DNA of 34,176 bases from Paractinoplanes toevensis (GTDB lineage Bacteria > Actinomycetota > Actinomycetes > Mycobacteriales > Micromonosporaceae): assembly GCF_018332695.1 (NCBI RefSeq), contig NZ_BOQN01000009.1, positions 1-34,176 on the forward strand, written 5' to 3'. The notes under the pieces were generated by a model. The model saw only the letters and a program-made list of their open reading frames with translations. It ran no database searches and had not been told where the DNA came from. The translations under genes and the position numbers were made by a program. Numbering within the stretch: position 1 is the stretch's first letter; every line of letters begins with the position of its first letter. Shown piece by piece: positions 1-7,286 of the stretch.

Positions 1-1
1 T

Positions 2-703
2 GATGAGGGGCAGCGGTTCCATGATGTCGCCGAATGGTGGTCGTACCACGGCGAGATCAAAGACCACGACGCAGACATCGCCCCGTACGTGAAGAGCTTC
101 GAGGAGTTCGTCGCCGAGTACGGCATCGTCCCCGACGACTTCCTGCTGGCCGAAGCCCTGCTGCTGCACCGCGACATCGAGGCCGCCGGCCAAACCGACG
201 GGGTGGTGCGCATCCACGCCGTCCGATCGGAGGCCGCCGCGAAGCTGATCTCCCGGATCCTTACCCATCGGGGCACACCGGCCACGTGGAAGCAGGCGCA
301 GAAACGCCAGCTCACCCTTGATCTGCTGCTGGACTACAAGACCCGTGAGGACGACGAGCCGAAGTTCTACCCGGAGAACGCCCTGCAGCTGTCCGGGTAC
401 CGGCACTTCCCGATCATCCGGGTGAAGAACTCCGACATCGAAGTGCCGATGCTGCCCACCGACGGCGGCGTCATCGTCCAGCTGCGCCCCGACGGGTACG
501 CGCTGCGCCCGGTCGTCTGCGACCTGGGCGTGTTCGAGCGCGGATTCCTGCACGCCCTTGGCCTGTACCGGTGGCTGATCGAAGAAGGCCCCGCCGCGAT
601 CTCATCCCGCACGTTCGTCCTCCCGGAGGCGGTGGCCGCCCGCGCCCGCAAGGCCGCGAAAGAGCAGGCCACCGCCACCCCCGCGACTCCCACCGCAGCC
701 TGA
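2..703 (+). CDS. PD-(D/E)XK (Cas4/RecB-like) nuclease, 5' partial
   Basis: The reading frame is open from base 2, so the true start lies upstream of the window; the GTG at 89 is only an internal candidate. Counting from that codon, the PD-(D/E)XK signature is visible: an Asp in QTDGVV (residue 37), then after an insertion of about 40 residues the D-Y-K triplet (82-84) in LLLDYKTR, then the QLSGYR motif. The end (EVPM, then VIVQLRPDGYALRPV) matches the C-terminus of actinophage Cas4-like exonucleases. Family knowledge suggests a 5'-3' exonuclease for recombination or end processing. It leads the early operon with a gp3-like protein, RusA and SSB, which fits a recombination role. The N-terminal part cannot be assessed. 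Confidence 0.85.
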   Translation, partial: DEGQRFHDVAEWWSYHGEIKDHDADIAPYVKSFEEFVAEYGIVPDDFLLAEALLLHRDIEAAGQTDGVVRIHAVRSEAAAKLISRILTHRGTPATWKQAQKRQLTLDLLLDYKTREDDEPKFYPENALQLSGYRHFPIIRVKNSDIEVPMLPTDGGVIVQLRPDGYALRPVVCDLGVFERGFLHALGLYRWLIEEGPAAISSRTFVLPEAVAARARKAAKEQATATPATPTAA

Positions 704-713
704 GGAGACACCC

Positions 714-1883
714 ATGGCCATCAAAACCCTGCAGTCCCGGCTCACCCAGGTCGGTGTGATCCGGCTCGGACGGCAACTGCTGTCGAAGAACAACAAGCCG
801 TACCCCGCCAAGCTCGAAACCCTCCGCTTCACCTCCGCCTCCAAAGGGCTGATCGACGCGGTGGCCGCCGGCTACGGCGGCGAGGTGCAGGCGTGGAAGG
901 GCCCGTCCGGCCCCGAATGGGAGGTCATCACCGGGGTCAAAGAGATCCCGGTGCTGGTGCCGCCGCAGCGCATCGACCCGAACCTCGAGCACTGGGGCAA
1001 CGGCTTCCGGGACCGCATGTGTGACGGCGAAACCGAAGCCCTGCGTCAGCAGCAGTGCCTGTGCCTGGCGTTGCAGGCCGGCGCCCGGCGAGTCGACCCC
1101 CGGGAGCTGTGCAAGCCGACCACCCGCATGTCGCTGATGCTCGCGGACATTCCGTCGCTGGGCACCTGGAAACTCGAGTCGCACGGCTGGAACGCCGCGG
1201 CGGAACTGCCGATGCTGGCCGCCTCGATCGAGTCGGCGCCGCAGCCGATCCCCGCCCGGCTCGAGGTGCAGCGGCGGGAGAAGAAGGACTTCGACCCTTC
1301 CAAGGCAGAAAAGGATCAGGTCGAGTCGAAGGTCTTCATGGTGCCGGTGCTGCACTTCGACTGGATCACCCCGGCGCAGGCGTTTGGTGGGGAGTTGGGC
1401 ACGGCGGCTCGCGCGGCGCTGGGTGCTACCCAGGCGCAGCGGCACGCGATTGAGGCGGCGAAGCAGCAGCCCAAGCTGACCGCCGAGCAGTACCTGACCC
1501 TGGTCGGTGAGGCGAAGAATGTCCAGCAGGTGCGGGCGCTGTGGACCGACGCCAACGCGGACGGCGTCCTCACCGCCGCGGTGAAGTCGGCGCTCGAGGC
1601 GCAGGCGGCGAAGCTCGGCCCGAAGAAGGCGACCGAGCCGGCCAAGCAACCCGAGCCGCCTGCCGCCACTCCCCCGCCAGTGGACGAGGTGGTGGACGTC
1701 GAAGTCGCCCCGGACCCGGACCAGGTGTGGTCACAGATCCTCGAGGTGGCCGGCGGGTTCGGTTGGGACACCGCCGCCGTGGAGCAGCGGTTTGCGAAGG
1801 CGTTCGGCAAGCCCAGCAATGTCGCCGACGGGTTCGAACTGGCCCGCTTCCTGGAGTCGATCCGAGGCGGTGAGGTCCAGTGA
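714..1883 (+). CDS. phiC31 gp3-like protein (recombination directionality factor-like family)
   Basis: This 389-residue protein begins after a good Shine-Dalgarno (gaggag). Its N-terminal half carries the family pattern: an LQSRLTQVGVIRLG opening, FTSASKGLIDAVAAGYGG, a W-x-GPSGPEWEVIT block, then WGNGFRDRMCDGE followed by a CLC motif. These match the gp3 family of phiC31-type phages (Pfam recombination directionality factor-like). In phiC31, gp3 binds the serine integrase and switches it to excision. Many homologues sit in early DNA-metabolism operons and have no proven integrase partner. The C-terminal third is an Ala/Pro/Glu-rich linker (about 300-335) and a short helical tail. No integrase lies in this window, so an RDF role is inference; a general recombination role is an alternative. 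Confidence 0.85.
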   Translation: MAIKTLQSRLTQVGVIRLGRQLLSKNNKPYPAKLETLRFTSASKGLIDAVAAGYGGEVQAWKGPSGPEWEVITGVKEIPVLVPPQRIDPNLEHWGNGFRDRMCDGETEALRQQQCLCLALQAGARRVDPRELCKPTTRMSLMLADIPSLGTWKLESHGWNAAAELPMLAASIESAPQPIPARLEVQRREKKDFDPSKAEKDQVESKVFMVPVLHFDWITPAQAFGGELGTAARAALGATQAQRHAIEAAKQQPKLTAEQYLTLVGEAKNVQQVRALWTDANADGVLTAAVKSALEAQAAKLGPKKATEPAKQPEPPAATPPPVDEVVDVEVAPDPDQVWSQILEVAGGFGWDTAAVEQRFAKAFGKPSNVADGFELARFLESIRGGEVQ

Positions 1884-2278
1884 CGGAGCCGTGGGAAGAG
1901 TTTGAGTGCGACCAGTGGACGCCGAACGATGCGGAGAAGGCCCTGCGCTGGGTGTTGCGGGCCATGCACAACGCCCAGCAGGGTCTGCGGGACGCCCGCG
2001 ACGCGGAGGTGACCGCGAAGCACGAGTACGAGCGGGAGAAGCGGAAGGCGTTCTTCGCCCCTGACTGCCCGAAGCCTGCCCGGGGCGGGCACACGGTCGC
2101 CGATCGGGACGCGTTCATCGAGCAGTCGACGGCGCTCGAGCGGGAACGCTACGAGCTGGCCCAGGCAACAACCGCCGCGGCACAGGATCACCTGCGGACG
2201 CTGAACTCGCAGTCGGTGGTCATGTCGGCGCTGGCGAAGAACGTGCAGCAGACGTTCGCTGTGGTCGGTGCCCGATGA
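1880..2278 (+). CDS. hypothetical helical protein
   Basis: 132 residues, starting at a GTG that overlaps the upstream stop (GTGA), so translation is probably coupled. The sequence is highly charged and helical, with a long stretch rich in Glu, Arg and Ala (about 20-65 and 80-110) that may form a coiled coil. There are no membrane segments and one Cys. I recognise no family. Its place between the gp3-like protein and the ASCH protein suggests an accessory DNA-metabolism role, but the sequence does not show one. Confidence 0.8.
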   Translation: MTEPWEEFECDQWTPNDAEKALRWVLRAMHNAQQGLRDARDAEVTAKHEYEREKRKAFFAPDCPKPARGGHTVADRDAFIEQSTALERERYELAQATTAAAQDHLRTLNSQSVVMSALAKNVQQTFAVVGAR

Positions 2279-2727
2279 CGCTCCCCGCCATCACATGCCG
2301 CCAGCCGTGGGCCGGCCTCATCGCCGCAGGGCTGAAGCTGGTCGAGAATCGCGGCGCCAACACCTCGCTGCGCGGCGACATCGCCATCCACGCCGGCAAG
2401 CAGGTCGACATGGGCGAAATGCTGCGGCAGGCGAAGGCCGTCGGTGACAGCGCCCCGATCTCCGTGCTGGGCGCGGTCCTGGCGGTCGCGGAGCTCGTCG
2501 ACTGCCACCCGGCGAGCGCTGCGCTGCGCTGCCGCTGCGGCCCGTACGGCATACAGGTCTACAACGGTCGCCCCGCCTACCACCTAGTGCTCGCGAACGT
2601 CCGGCGTCTCCCAGCGCCGGTGGAGTGCCGCGGTCAGGTTCTCATCGGCTGGCCACTCCCGAACGACGTCGACGCGGCGGTTCGTGCCCAGCTTCCCCAC
2701 TCCCCCGCCAGCTTGAAGGAGCAGTGA
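2275..2727 (+). CDS. ASCH domain protein
   Basis: 150 residues, ATG overlapping the previous stop (ATGA). The N-terminal pattern ITCRQPWAGLIAAGLKLVENRG, with RGDIAIHAGK about 20 residues later, and then VLGAVLAVAELVDCH is the ASCH fold, a PUA-like RNA/nucleotide-binding barrel. The domain ends with the WPLPNDV strand. Known ASCH proteins bind RNA or hydrolyse modified nucleosides (such as N4-acetylcytidine), and phage versions are common but mostly uncharacterised. The Lys and Glu of the first conserved block are present, so a catalytic role is possible. The last 20 residues look like a disordered tail. Confidence 0.85.
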   Translation: MTLPAITCRQPWAGLIAAGLKLVENRGANTSLRGDIAIHAGKQVDMGEMLRQAKAVGDSAPISVLGAVLAVAELVDCHPASAALRCRCGPYGIQVYNGRPAYHLVLANVRRLPAPVECRGQVLIGWPLPNDVDAAVRAQLPHSPASLKEQ

Positions 2728-3284
2728 TGCAGAACTTCCGTAAGAAGCCGGTGAAGGTCGCCGCCGTCCAATGGACTGGCAGCAACGCGGCCGAACTGGC
2801 CGAGTTCACCAACGGCCAGTTCCAGGTCCTCGACGAAGCCGACCGGGCTAACTGCGACGACCCCGAAGCGACCGCCCAAGTCTTCGACGTCCTGCACTCC
2901 ACGTGGGTGCTGGTGTACGACGGCGACTGGATCCCCCGAGGTGTGCGCGGCGAGCACTACCCGGTCCGGGAGTCCGTCTTCCACGAAACGTACGAGACGG
3001 CCGGCGACCAGGACCTGCCCGCTGGGGTGTTCCTGGCCCGGAAACATCCCGTCGAAATCCCCGCCCTGGTGTGGACGGGTGACAACGCCGGGGAGTTGCA
3101 GGCGTTCACCGGCGGCCTGTTCCGGGTCGACCAGGCCGGCGCGCAGGTGTTCGGGAAACTCCGCAACCAGTGGCAGCCGGTGTCGGTCGGCGATGTGGTG
3201 GTGCGAGGGCTGCTCGGTGAGTTCTACGCGGTGGAGGGCGAGTCGTTCCCGTCCACGTACGCGGTGCTGGACGAGGCGGCGTGA
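2727..3284 (+). CDS. phage protein with an internally duplicated domain
   Basis: 185 residues. I chose ATG 2727 over an upstream in-frame start because a Shine-Dalgarno (aaggag) precedes it and the ATG overlaps the previous stop. The protein is two tandem copies of one domain. Copy 1 has FRKKPVKVAAVQWTG, later AAELAEFTNGQF and GDWIPRGVRGEHYPV, and ends FHETYE. Copy 2 has ARKHPVEIPALVWTG, then GELQAFTGGLF and GDVVVRGLLGEFYAV, and ends FPSTYA. Single copies of this domain (K-x-P-V-x-x-x-A-x-W-T-G ... F-x-x-T-Y) are very common small prophage proteins of unknown function. The duplication is visible directly in the sequence. Confidence 0.85.
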   Translation: MQNFRKKPVKVAAVQWTGSNAAELAEFTNGQFQVLDEADRANCDDPEATAQVFDVLHSTWVLVYDGDWIPRGVRGEHYPVRESVFHETYETAGDQDLPAGVFLARKHPVEIPALVWTGDNAGELQAFTGGLFRVDQAGAQVFGKLRNQWQPVSVGDVVVRGLLGEFYAVEGESFPSTYAVLDEAA

Positions 3285-3865
3285 TGGCCGACCCGACGAT
3301 CGTCTTTGTCGACATCGAGAGCACCTCGCTGCGTCCCGACCGCCGCGCCTGGGAGGTCGCCGTCATCGTCCGCCGGCCGGACCAGCCTGACCACGAACAG
3401 TCATGGCTTCTCGACTCGATCGAGCTGGATCTGGGCAACGCGGACCCGCAGAGTCTCCGCTTCGGCGGCTTCTACGACCGGCACCCGCACGCAACCAAGG
3501 AACTGCGCAACGCGGAACGTCTGTTCAGCGAGTACGAGGTGCTCACCGAGGTTGAGCGGCTGACCCGGGGTGCGATCCTGATGGGCTCCAACCCGTCGTT
3601 CGACGCCGAAACCCTGGCCGCCCGGATGCGCGACAACGGGATCTGCCCGTCCTGGCACTACCACCTCGAGGACGTGCCGACGCTGGCGCTGGGTTGGCTT
3701 CACGGCTCCGGCAAGCCGATTCCGGAGGTCCGCAAGTCGGATCAGATCTCGCTCGCGTGCGGTGTCGACCCTGCTGCGTACGCCCGGCACACGGCGCTCG
3801 GTGACTGCCAGTGGACCCGAGACCTTCACGACGTGGTGACCGGCGCTAAGCAGGTGACGGCGTGA
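3284..3865 (+). CDS. DEDDh-type 3'-5' exonuclease (DnaQ/RNase T-like)
   Basis: 193 residues; the start is ATG 3284 in the TGATG junction, with GTG 3281 as an alternative. All exonuclease motifs are present: ExoI FVDIEST (Asp10, Glu12), ExoII MGSNPSFDAETL with its Asp, and ExoIII HTALGDCQWTRDL with the His and Asp of the DEDDh class. The fold would trim 3' ends of DNA or RNA using two metal ions. In phages such proteins act in proofreading, recombination or RNA turnover. Next to a Cas4-like nuclease and RusA it most likely serves recombination or repair. Confidence 0.85.
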   Translation: MADPTIVFVDIESTSLRPDRRAWEVAVIVRRPDQPDHEQSWLLDSIELDLGNADPQSLRFGGFYDRHPHATKELRNAERLFSEYEVLTEVERLTRGAILMGSNPSFDAETLAARMRDNGICPSWHYHLEDVPTLALGWLHGSGKPIPEVRKSDQISLACGVDPAAYARHTALGDCQWTRDLHDVVTGAKQVTA

Positions 3866-4074
3866 TGGCCACCCTCGCAGACCTGCACGAATGGCGGGTC
3901 ACGTTCACCATGGGCGCCGGTTCAGCCCGGCGCGCGTTCGTCGTGCAGATCCCGGCAGTCGACGAGGAGCACGCGCGTAAGGGTGCTTTCGGGCTGGCCC
4001 TCGCCATCAACGACGCGGCCGGGCACGTGTGGAAGATCGGCGACGAGGCCGTCATCGAGCGGGTGGCGGCGTGA
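3865..4074 (+). CDS. small hypothetical protein
   Basis: 69 residues starting in a TGATG junction. The sequence is a mixed alpha/beta pattern: a strand with EWRVTFTM, then RAFVVQIPAVD, then a helix HARKGAFGLALAIND and a final WKIGDEAVIERV strand. This resembles a small ferredoxin-like or double-psi-like unit, but I cannot assign a family. It is tightly coupled to the DEDDh exonuclease before it and the RusA gene after it (GTGA overlap). Confidence 0.75.
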   Translation: MATLADLHEWRVTFTMGAGSARRAFVVQIPAVDEEHARKGAFGLALAINDAAGHVWKIGDEAVIERVAA

Positions 4075-4472
4075 CCGCGGCGACCGGGACGCGTACTTGG
4101 GTCCTGCGCTTCCCCGCGCCGGCCGAGTGGCTTTCGGCGAACAAGCGGTACAAGCGGCGCCCGGATGTGGCGATTCGGGCGTGGCGGCAAGCGACCGCGC
4201 TACATGCCCGTTCTGCCCAGCTTCCCCGCGACCTGCAGCAGATCTCGGTGTACGCGACGCTGCACTTCACCAACGACCGACGTCGCGACGCGCACAACTA
4301 CATGGCGGTCGTGAAGTGCTGCGTCGACGGCCTGGTCGACTACGGGCTGATCCCGGATGACCGGCGTGAGCACTTGCTGTGGACGGCGATCACCGAGGGC
4401 GACAAGGTGCCCGCCGGACCGCTGAAGGCGCTCGGCGAGATCGAGCTGCGCATCGTGGCGGAGGCATCGTGA
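4071..4472 (+). CDS. RusA-like Holliday junction resolvase
   Basis: 133 residues. The in-frame start at 4029 is rejected because GTG 4071 overlaps the previous stop and the upstream extension is Arg-rich non-coding-like sequence. Residues 10-24 give the usual N-terminal block (WVLRFPAPAEWLSAN). The RusA core is clear at 67-97: Asp73 in RRRDAHNYM, Lys82, and GLVDYGLIPDD with Asp96 and Asp97. RusA dimers cleave four-way junctions using carboxylates and a lysine. The second Asp of the classical D-x-D is a His here (His75); many actinophage homologues vary at this point, so activity is still likely. It fits a recombination-dependent replication module. Confidence 0.88.
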   Translation: MTAATGTRTWVLRFPAPAEWLSANKRYKRRPDVAIRAWRQATALHARSAQLPRDLQQISVYATLHFTNDRRRDAHNYMAVVKCCVDGLVDYGLIPDDRREHLLWTAITEGDKVPAGPLKALGEIELRIVAEAS

Positions 4473-4648
4473 CCGCCGTCGCCGAGCCCGTGACCGCCGA
4501 GGTGCCCAGCAAGTGCGCTGGTGGTGCCAACGCCGCCGGTTCGCCGGCCAACCCCTGCGACACGCCGGGAAACCTGCCGCGCTGCCAGCTGTGCCCAACC
4601 TCGCCGAACTACTGGCGGCTGCCCGAGACGAAGGCGGTCGGGTCGTGA
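4469..4648 (+). CDS. small four-cysteine protein
   Basis: 59 residues, GTG overlapping the RusA stop and its own stop overlapping the WhiB-like start (both GTGA). The longer in-frame extension from 4379 lies inside rusA and is Arg-rich, so I reject it. Four Cys occur (KCAGG, NPCD, RCQLCP), suggesting a zinc knuckle. The function is unknown; placement between RusA and a WhiB-like protein suggests nucleic-acid binding, which is inference. Confidence 0.65.
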   Translation: MTAVAEPVTAEVPSKCAGGANAAGSPANPCDTPGNLPRCQLCPTSPNYWRLPETKAVGS

Positions 4649-5052
4649 CCCCGCTTTGCCTCGGTCGCGACCCCGAGTGGTGGGGCTTCAACCACGACGG
4701 TGCACGCCTCGCTTTGGCGATCTGCCGCCGCTGCCCGGCCGCGGGCGAATGCCGCGATGACGAGCCCGAACCGCTGGGGGTGATCCGGGCGGGGGTCGCC
4801 TACAGCGACGAGGGTCGGGCGCTACCGCTCTGCTCCACCTGTGGCTACCCGAATGCCCGGGTTGGCTTCGGCTCCGACGAGCGGTGCGAGCGCTGCATGC
4901 CTGGTCTGACCCGCTGGCGGACGGACATCGCCCGGTGGGCCGGCGAAGGCCTCAGCGACATCCAGATCGGCAGGCGGGTCGGTGCGACCAGGCGGCAGGT
5001 CGCCGACTTCCGCCGCAAGCAAACTTCCGTCCCAATCAGAGAGGTGGCCTGA
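4645..5052 (+). CDS. WhiB-like iron-sulfur regulator with added zinc knuckle and HTH
   Basis: 135 residues from GTG 4645, which overlaps the previous stop. The start of the mature pattern, CLGRDPEWW, and the C-x2-C-x5-C block (Cys5, Cys27, Cys30, Cys36) match the [4Fe-4S] ligands of the Wbl family, found only in actinobacteria and their phages. The usual G-[VI]-W-G-G turn is degenerate (GVIRAG). After it come a second C-x2-C ... C-x2-C set (Cys63, 66, 81, 84), probably a zinc knuckle, and a helix-turn-helix-like end ([20 protein letters not shown]). Phage Wbl proteins can repress host whiB genes. The two extra domains make this longer than typical Wbl proteins. Confidence 0.85.
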   Translation: MTPLCLGRDPEWWGFNHDGARLALAICRRCPAAGECRDDEPEPLGVIRAGVAYSDEGRALPLCSTCGYPNARVGFGSDERCERCMPGLTRWRTDIARWAGEGLSDIQIGRRVGATRRQVADFRRKQTSVPIREVA

Positions 5053-5054
5053 TC

Positions 5055-5564
5055 ATGGCCAACGAAACCGTCATCACCGTCGTAGGTAACCTGACCGACG
5101 CGCCAGAGTTGCGTTTCACCGCGGGCGGCCAGGCGGTCGCGAAGTTCCGCATCGCCTCGACGCCGCGCACTTTCGACAAGCAGGCGCAGGAGTACAAGGA
5201 CGGCGAGCCGCTGTTCCTGGCCTGCAACATCTGGCGGGACGCCGCCGAGCATGTTGCTGAGTCGCTGGACCGCGGTTCTCGGGTGATCGTGCAGGGTCGG
5301 CTGCGCCAGCGGTCTTACGAGACCCGCGAGGGAGAGAAGCGCACCGTCTACGAGCTCGAGGTCGACGAGATCGGCCCGTCGCTGCGTTACGCCACGGCGA
5401 AGGTGCAGCGCATGAACCGCTCAGGCGGCAGTGGCGCCCAGCAGCAGTCCAGCGGTTCGGGTGGCGGCAACTTCGACGACCCGTGGGCCACCCAGGGCGC
5501 CCAGCCGACGCGCGGGTTCGGCGGCCAGCAGCAGGCCTCGAACGACACGGAGCCTCCGTTCTGA
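5055..5564 (+). CDS. ssb: single-stranded DNA-binding protein
   Basis: 169 residues from ATG 5055; a longer frame upstream runs antiparallel to codon use in the WhiB-like gene and is rejected. The OB fold is clear: [19 protein letters not shown], then [46 protein letters not shown] and [17 protein letters not shown]. The C-terminal third is Gly/Gln/Ser-rich and disordered, ending in an acidic tip (DTEPPF) like the host-SSB tail that recruits partner proteins. It coats single-stranded DNA during phage replication and recombination. Confidence 0.97.
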   Translation: MANETVITVVGNLTDAPELRFTAGGQAVAKFRIASTPRTFDKQAQEYKDGEPLFLACNIWRDAAEHVAESLDRGSRVIVQGRLRQRSYETREGEKRTVYELEVDEIGPSLRYATAKVQRMNRSGGSGAQQQSSGSGGGNFDDPWATQGAQPTRGFGGQQQASNDTEPPF

Positions 5565-5857
5565 TGGTCATCGTCGCTGTTGCCGCGCTGCTCATCGGCG
5601 GCGTCATCGGTCTTCTGGTCGGCATCGCCGTGCCGTCGCGGCAGGAGGCCCGCAAGACGGTCCGCGAGGAATTCCGCAAGGCCGGCTTGAGCGAGAACTC
5701 AGTGAAGCTGCTCGGCCGGGCCGCAAAGGTACTCCGCCGCCTCGACGGGCTCACCGACCTGGACGGCGATCTGGCCGTCGACATCCTCTCCCCCGAATCG
5801 AAGAAGCAGGTCAGCGAATGGCTGGCCGACTACCGCAAAGGACTCAACCAACTGTGA
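5564..5857 (+). CDS. single-pass membrane protein
   Basis: 97 residues, ATG in a TGATG junction with ssb. One strong N-terminal membrane helix covers about residues 2-24 (Val/Ile/Ala/Gly-rich), followed by a charged helical domain (RQEARKTVREEFRKAGL ... LLGRAAKVLRRLDGL). It probably projects into the cytoplasm. The overlap with the SPFH lipoprotein gene (GTGA) suggests the two are made together and may work in the same membrane patch. No family recognised. Confidence 0.8.
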   Translation: MVIVAVAALLIGGVIGLLVGIAVPSRQEARKTVREEFRKAGLSENSVKLLGRAAKVLRRLDGLTDLDGDLAVDILSPESKKQVSEWLADYRKGLNQL

Positions 5858-6888
5858 GAAGCATCCGTCCCATCGTCGCCATCGGCCTCGGCCTGGCCCT
5901 GGTCGCCTCGACCGCGGCGTGCTCGACTCGGCCCCCGGTCGACGAGGTCTGGCTGTACTACATGAACGGCTCCGTCGACAAGAAAGAATTCAAGGAGTGC
6001 ATCGACCCCAACACCAAGGGGCCGTGGCAGGCGAACAACGACACCTTCGCCCTGCCCACCTCGCTGCGCACCTGGAACGTCGCGCCGACCGGTGGTGACA
6101 CCAGCCAGCCCACGATCGTCGGCTCGAAGCCCGGTGCGGACGGGCAGGCTGGCCCGCAGATGGACGTGTGGACGACGGTCGAGTTCTACCTGAACACCAA
6201 CTGCGACGGCGGGAAGGGCTCGCCGGTGGTCCAGTTCTGGGAGAAGACCGGCCGCCGCTACGGGGTCAGTAACGGCAGCGCCGAGCTTTCCGAGGAGGGC
6301 TGGGACAAGGTGCTGGCGAACACGCTGGTCCCGGTTCAGGCCAAGGCGATGCAGCGGGTGGCGCGGGCGTACTCGGCCGACGAGATGGACACGAACGTCC
6401 TGACCGTCGATCCGAAGGTGCTGGCTGCGGCGACGCCGGACAAGCCCGTCGATCGGGAGGTCTGGAAGAAGATGGAAGACGCCATGGCCGAGGAGTTCAC
6501 CGAGCAGCTCCGGGCGAAGGTCGGCGGCGACTATTTCTGCGGCGCGGTCGGCACGGACAAGGCTGGTGCGCCCATCACCTACGACCGCAAGACCGGTGTC
6601 TGCCCCGCCGTCCGGGTTTCCATCACGGACATCAACTACCACGATCCGGCGCTGCAGGCGAAGCGGGCCGAGGTGCGTGCGGCAGCTGAGGATGCCAAGA
6701 AGAAGCTGATCGAGGCGCAGTCGCAGACGGCGGTGAGTGCCGAATTGGCGAAGGCGGCGAAGTCCCCCGAGTACCTGCGGCTCAAAGAGCTGGAGACGTG
6801 GCTGGCCGGCATTCAGGCGTGCGCGCAGAACGCGAACTGCACGACGTTCGTCGGCGAGCCCGGCTCGGTCGCAGTCTCCACCAAGTAG
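5854..6888 (+). CDS. SPFH/band-7-like lipoprotein
   Basis: 344 residues from GTG 5854. A signal peptide (charged MRSIR, hydrophobic core, then TAAC with Cys23) looks like a lipobox, so it is probably lipid-anchored outside the cytoplasmic membrane, although Thr at -3 is unusual. The middle matches the SPFH/prohibitin pattern: an MDVWTTVEFYLNT strand, LVPVQAKAMQRVARAY, an AMAEEFTEQLRAKVGGDYFCG helix and VRVSITDINYHDP. A charged coiled coil of about 45 residues follows (KRAEVRAAAEDAKKKLIEA). Actinophages sometimes carry band-7-like proteins of unknown function; the SPFH fold forms membrane-associated rings. Remodelling of the host membrane or exclusion of other phages is inference. Confidence 0.75.
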   Translation: MRSIRPIVAIGLGLALVASTAACSTRPPVDEVWLYYMNGSVDKKEFKECIDPNTKGPWQANNDTFALPTSLRTWNVAPTGGDTSQPTIVGSKPGADGQAGPQMDVWTTVEFYLNTNCDGGKGSPVVQFWEKTGRRYGVSNGSAELSEEGWDKVLANTLVPVQAKAMQRVARAYSADEMDTNVLTVDPKVLAAATPDKPVDREVWKKMEDAMAEEFTEQLRAKVGGDYFCGAVGTDKAGAPITYDRKTGVCPAVRVSITDINYHDPALQAKRAEVRAAAEDAKKKLIEAQSQTAVSAELAKAAKSPEYLRLKELETWLAGIQACAQNANCTTFVGEPGSVAVSTK

Positions 6889-6894
6889 CGAGGC

Positions 6895-6921
6895 GGGCGC
6901 GGTGCCCCCTCCGCCGCGCCC
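6895..6921 (+). terminator. GC hairpin between SPFH gene and membrane genes
   Basis: An 8-bp perfect stem (GGGCGCGG at 6895-6902 with CCGCGCCC at 6914-6921, loop of 11) starts six bases after the stop codon. A C-rich run and an aggag ribosome site follow, then the ATG at 6940. There is no T-tract, so it may be an attenuator or an mRNA-stability hairpin rather than a full terminator. Confidence 0.5.
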
Positions 6922-6939
6922 CTCATCTTAGGAGCCCTC

Positions 6940-7134
6940 ATGGCTAACAGTTCGTCCAGCAGTTCCGGCGGCATCGGCTTTGTCGGCCTGCTCGCCATCG
7001 TGTTCATCGTCCTGAAGCTCACCGGCGCCATCGCCTGGCCGTGGGTGTGGGTTCTCGCCCCGATCTGGATCAGCTTCGCGCTCGGCCTGCTGGCCCTCGC
7101 GGCCGTGGTGCTGGTCGCCTGGAAGAGGCCGTGA
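6940..7134 (+). CDS. small two-helix membrane protein
   Basis: 64 residues; an aggag site precedes the ATG with good spacing. After a Ser-rich N-terminus (eight of the first ten residues are Ser or Gly) two membrane helices follow, about 13-31 and 36-60, joined by a WPW turn. Proteins of this type (LAPIWISFAL pattern) are frequent in actinophage early regions. A holin is unlikely because lysis genes are normally elsewhere. The function is unknown. Confidence 0.78.
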   Translation: MANSSSSSSGGIGFVGLLAIVFIVLKLTGAIAWPWVWVLAPIWISFALGLLALAAVVLVAWKRP

Positions 7135-7286
7135 TGTTGCTGAAGATTGCCGCCGTCGCGGCTGCATCCGTCGTTGGCCTCGTCGGCCTCACCTACGCCT
7201 GCGCCTGCATCGTGATGAGCTGCCGGCCTGCCGCCAAGGACCCGTCCGAGCATCCGCTGGTCCGCGACCGTAAGGAGGCGCCGTGA
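7134..7286 (+). CDS. small single-pass membrane protein
   Basis: 50 residues, ATG in a GTGATG junction with the upstream gene. One membrane helix spans about residues 3-28 and ends in a Cys cluster (CAC...SC) that could be a lipobox or palmitoylation-like anchor, followed by a short charged tail. Unknown function. It is coupled to the LexA-like gene by a GTGA overlap. Confidence 0.65.
   Translation: MLLKIAAVAAASVVGLVGLTYACACIVMSCRPAAKDPSEHPLVRDRKEAP

Noticed and set aside
471..1649. Long minus-strand ORF
   Set aside because: Arg/Leu/Gly-rich shadow of the gp3-like gene, common in high-GC DNA; no domain and no ribosome site.
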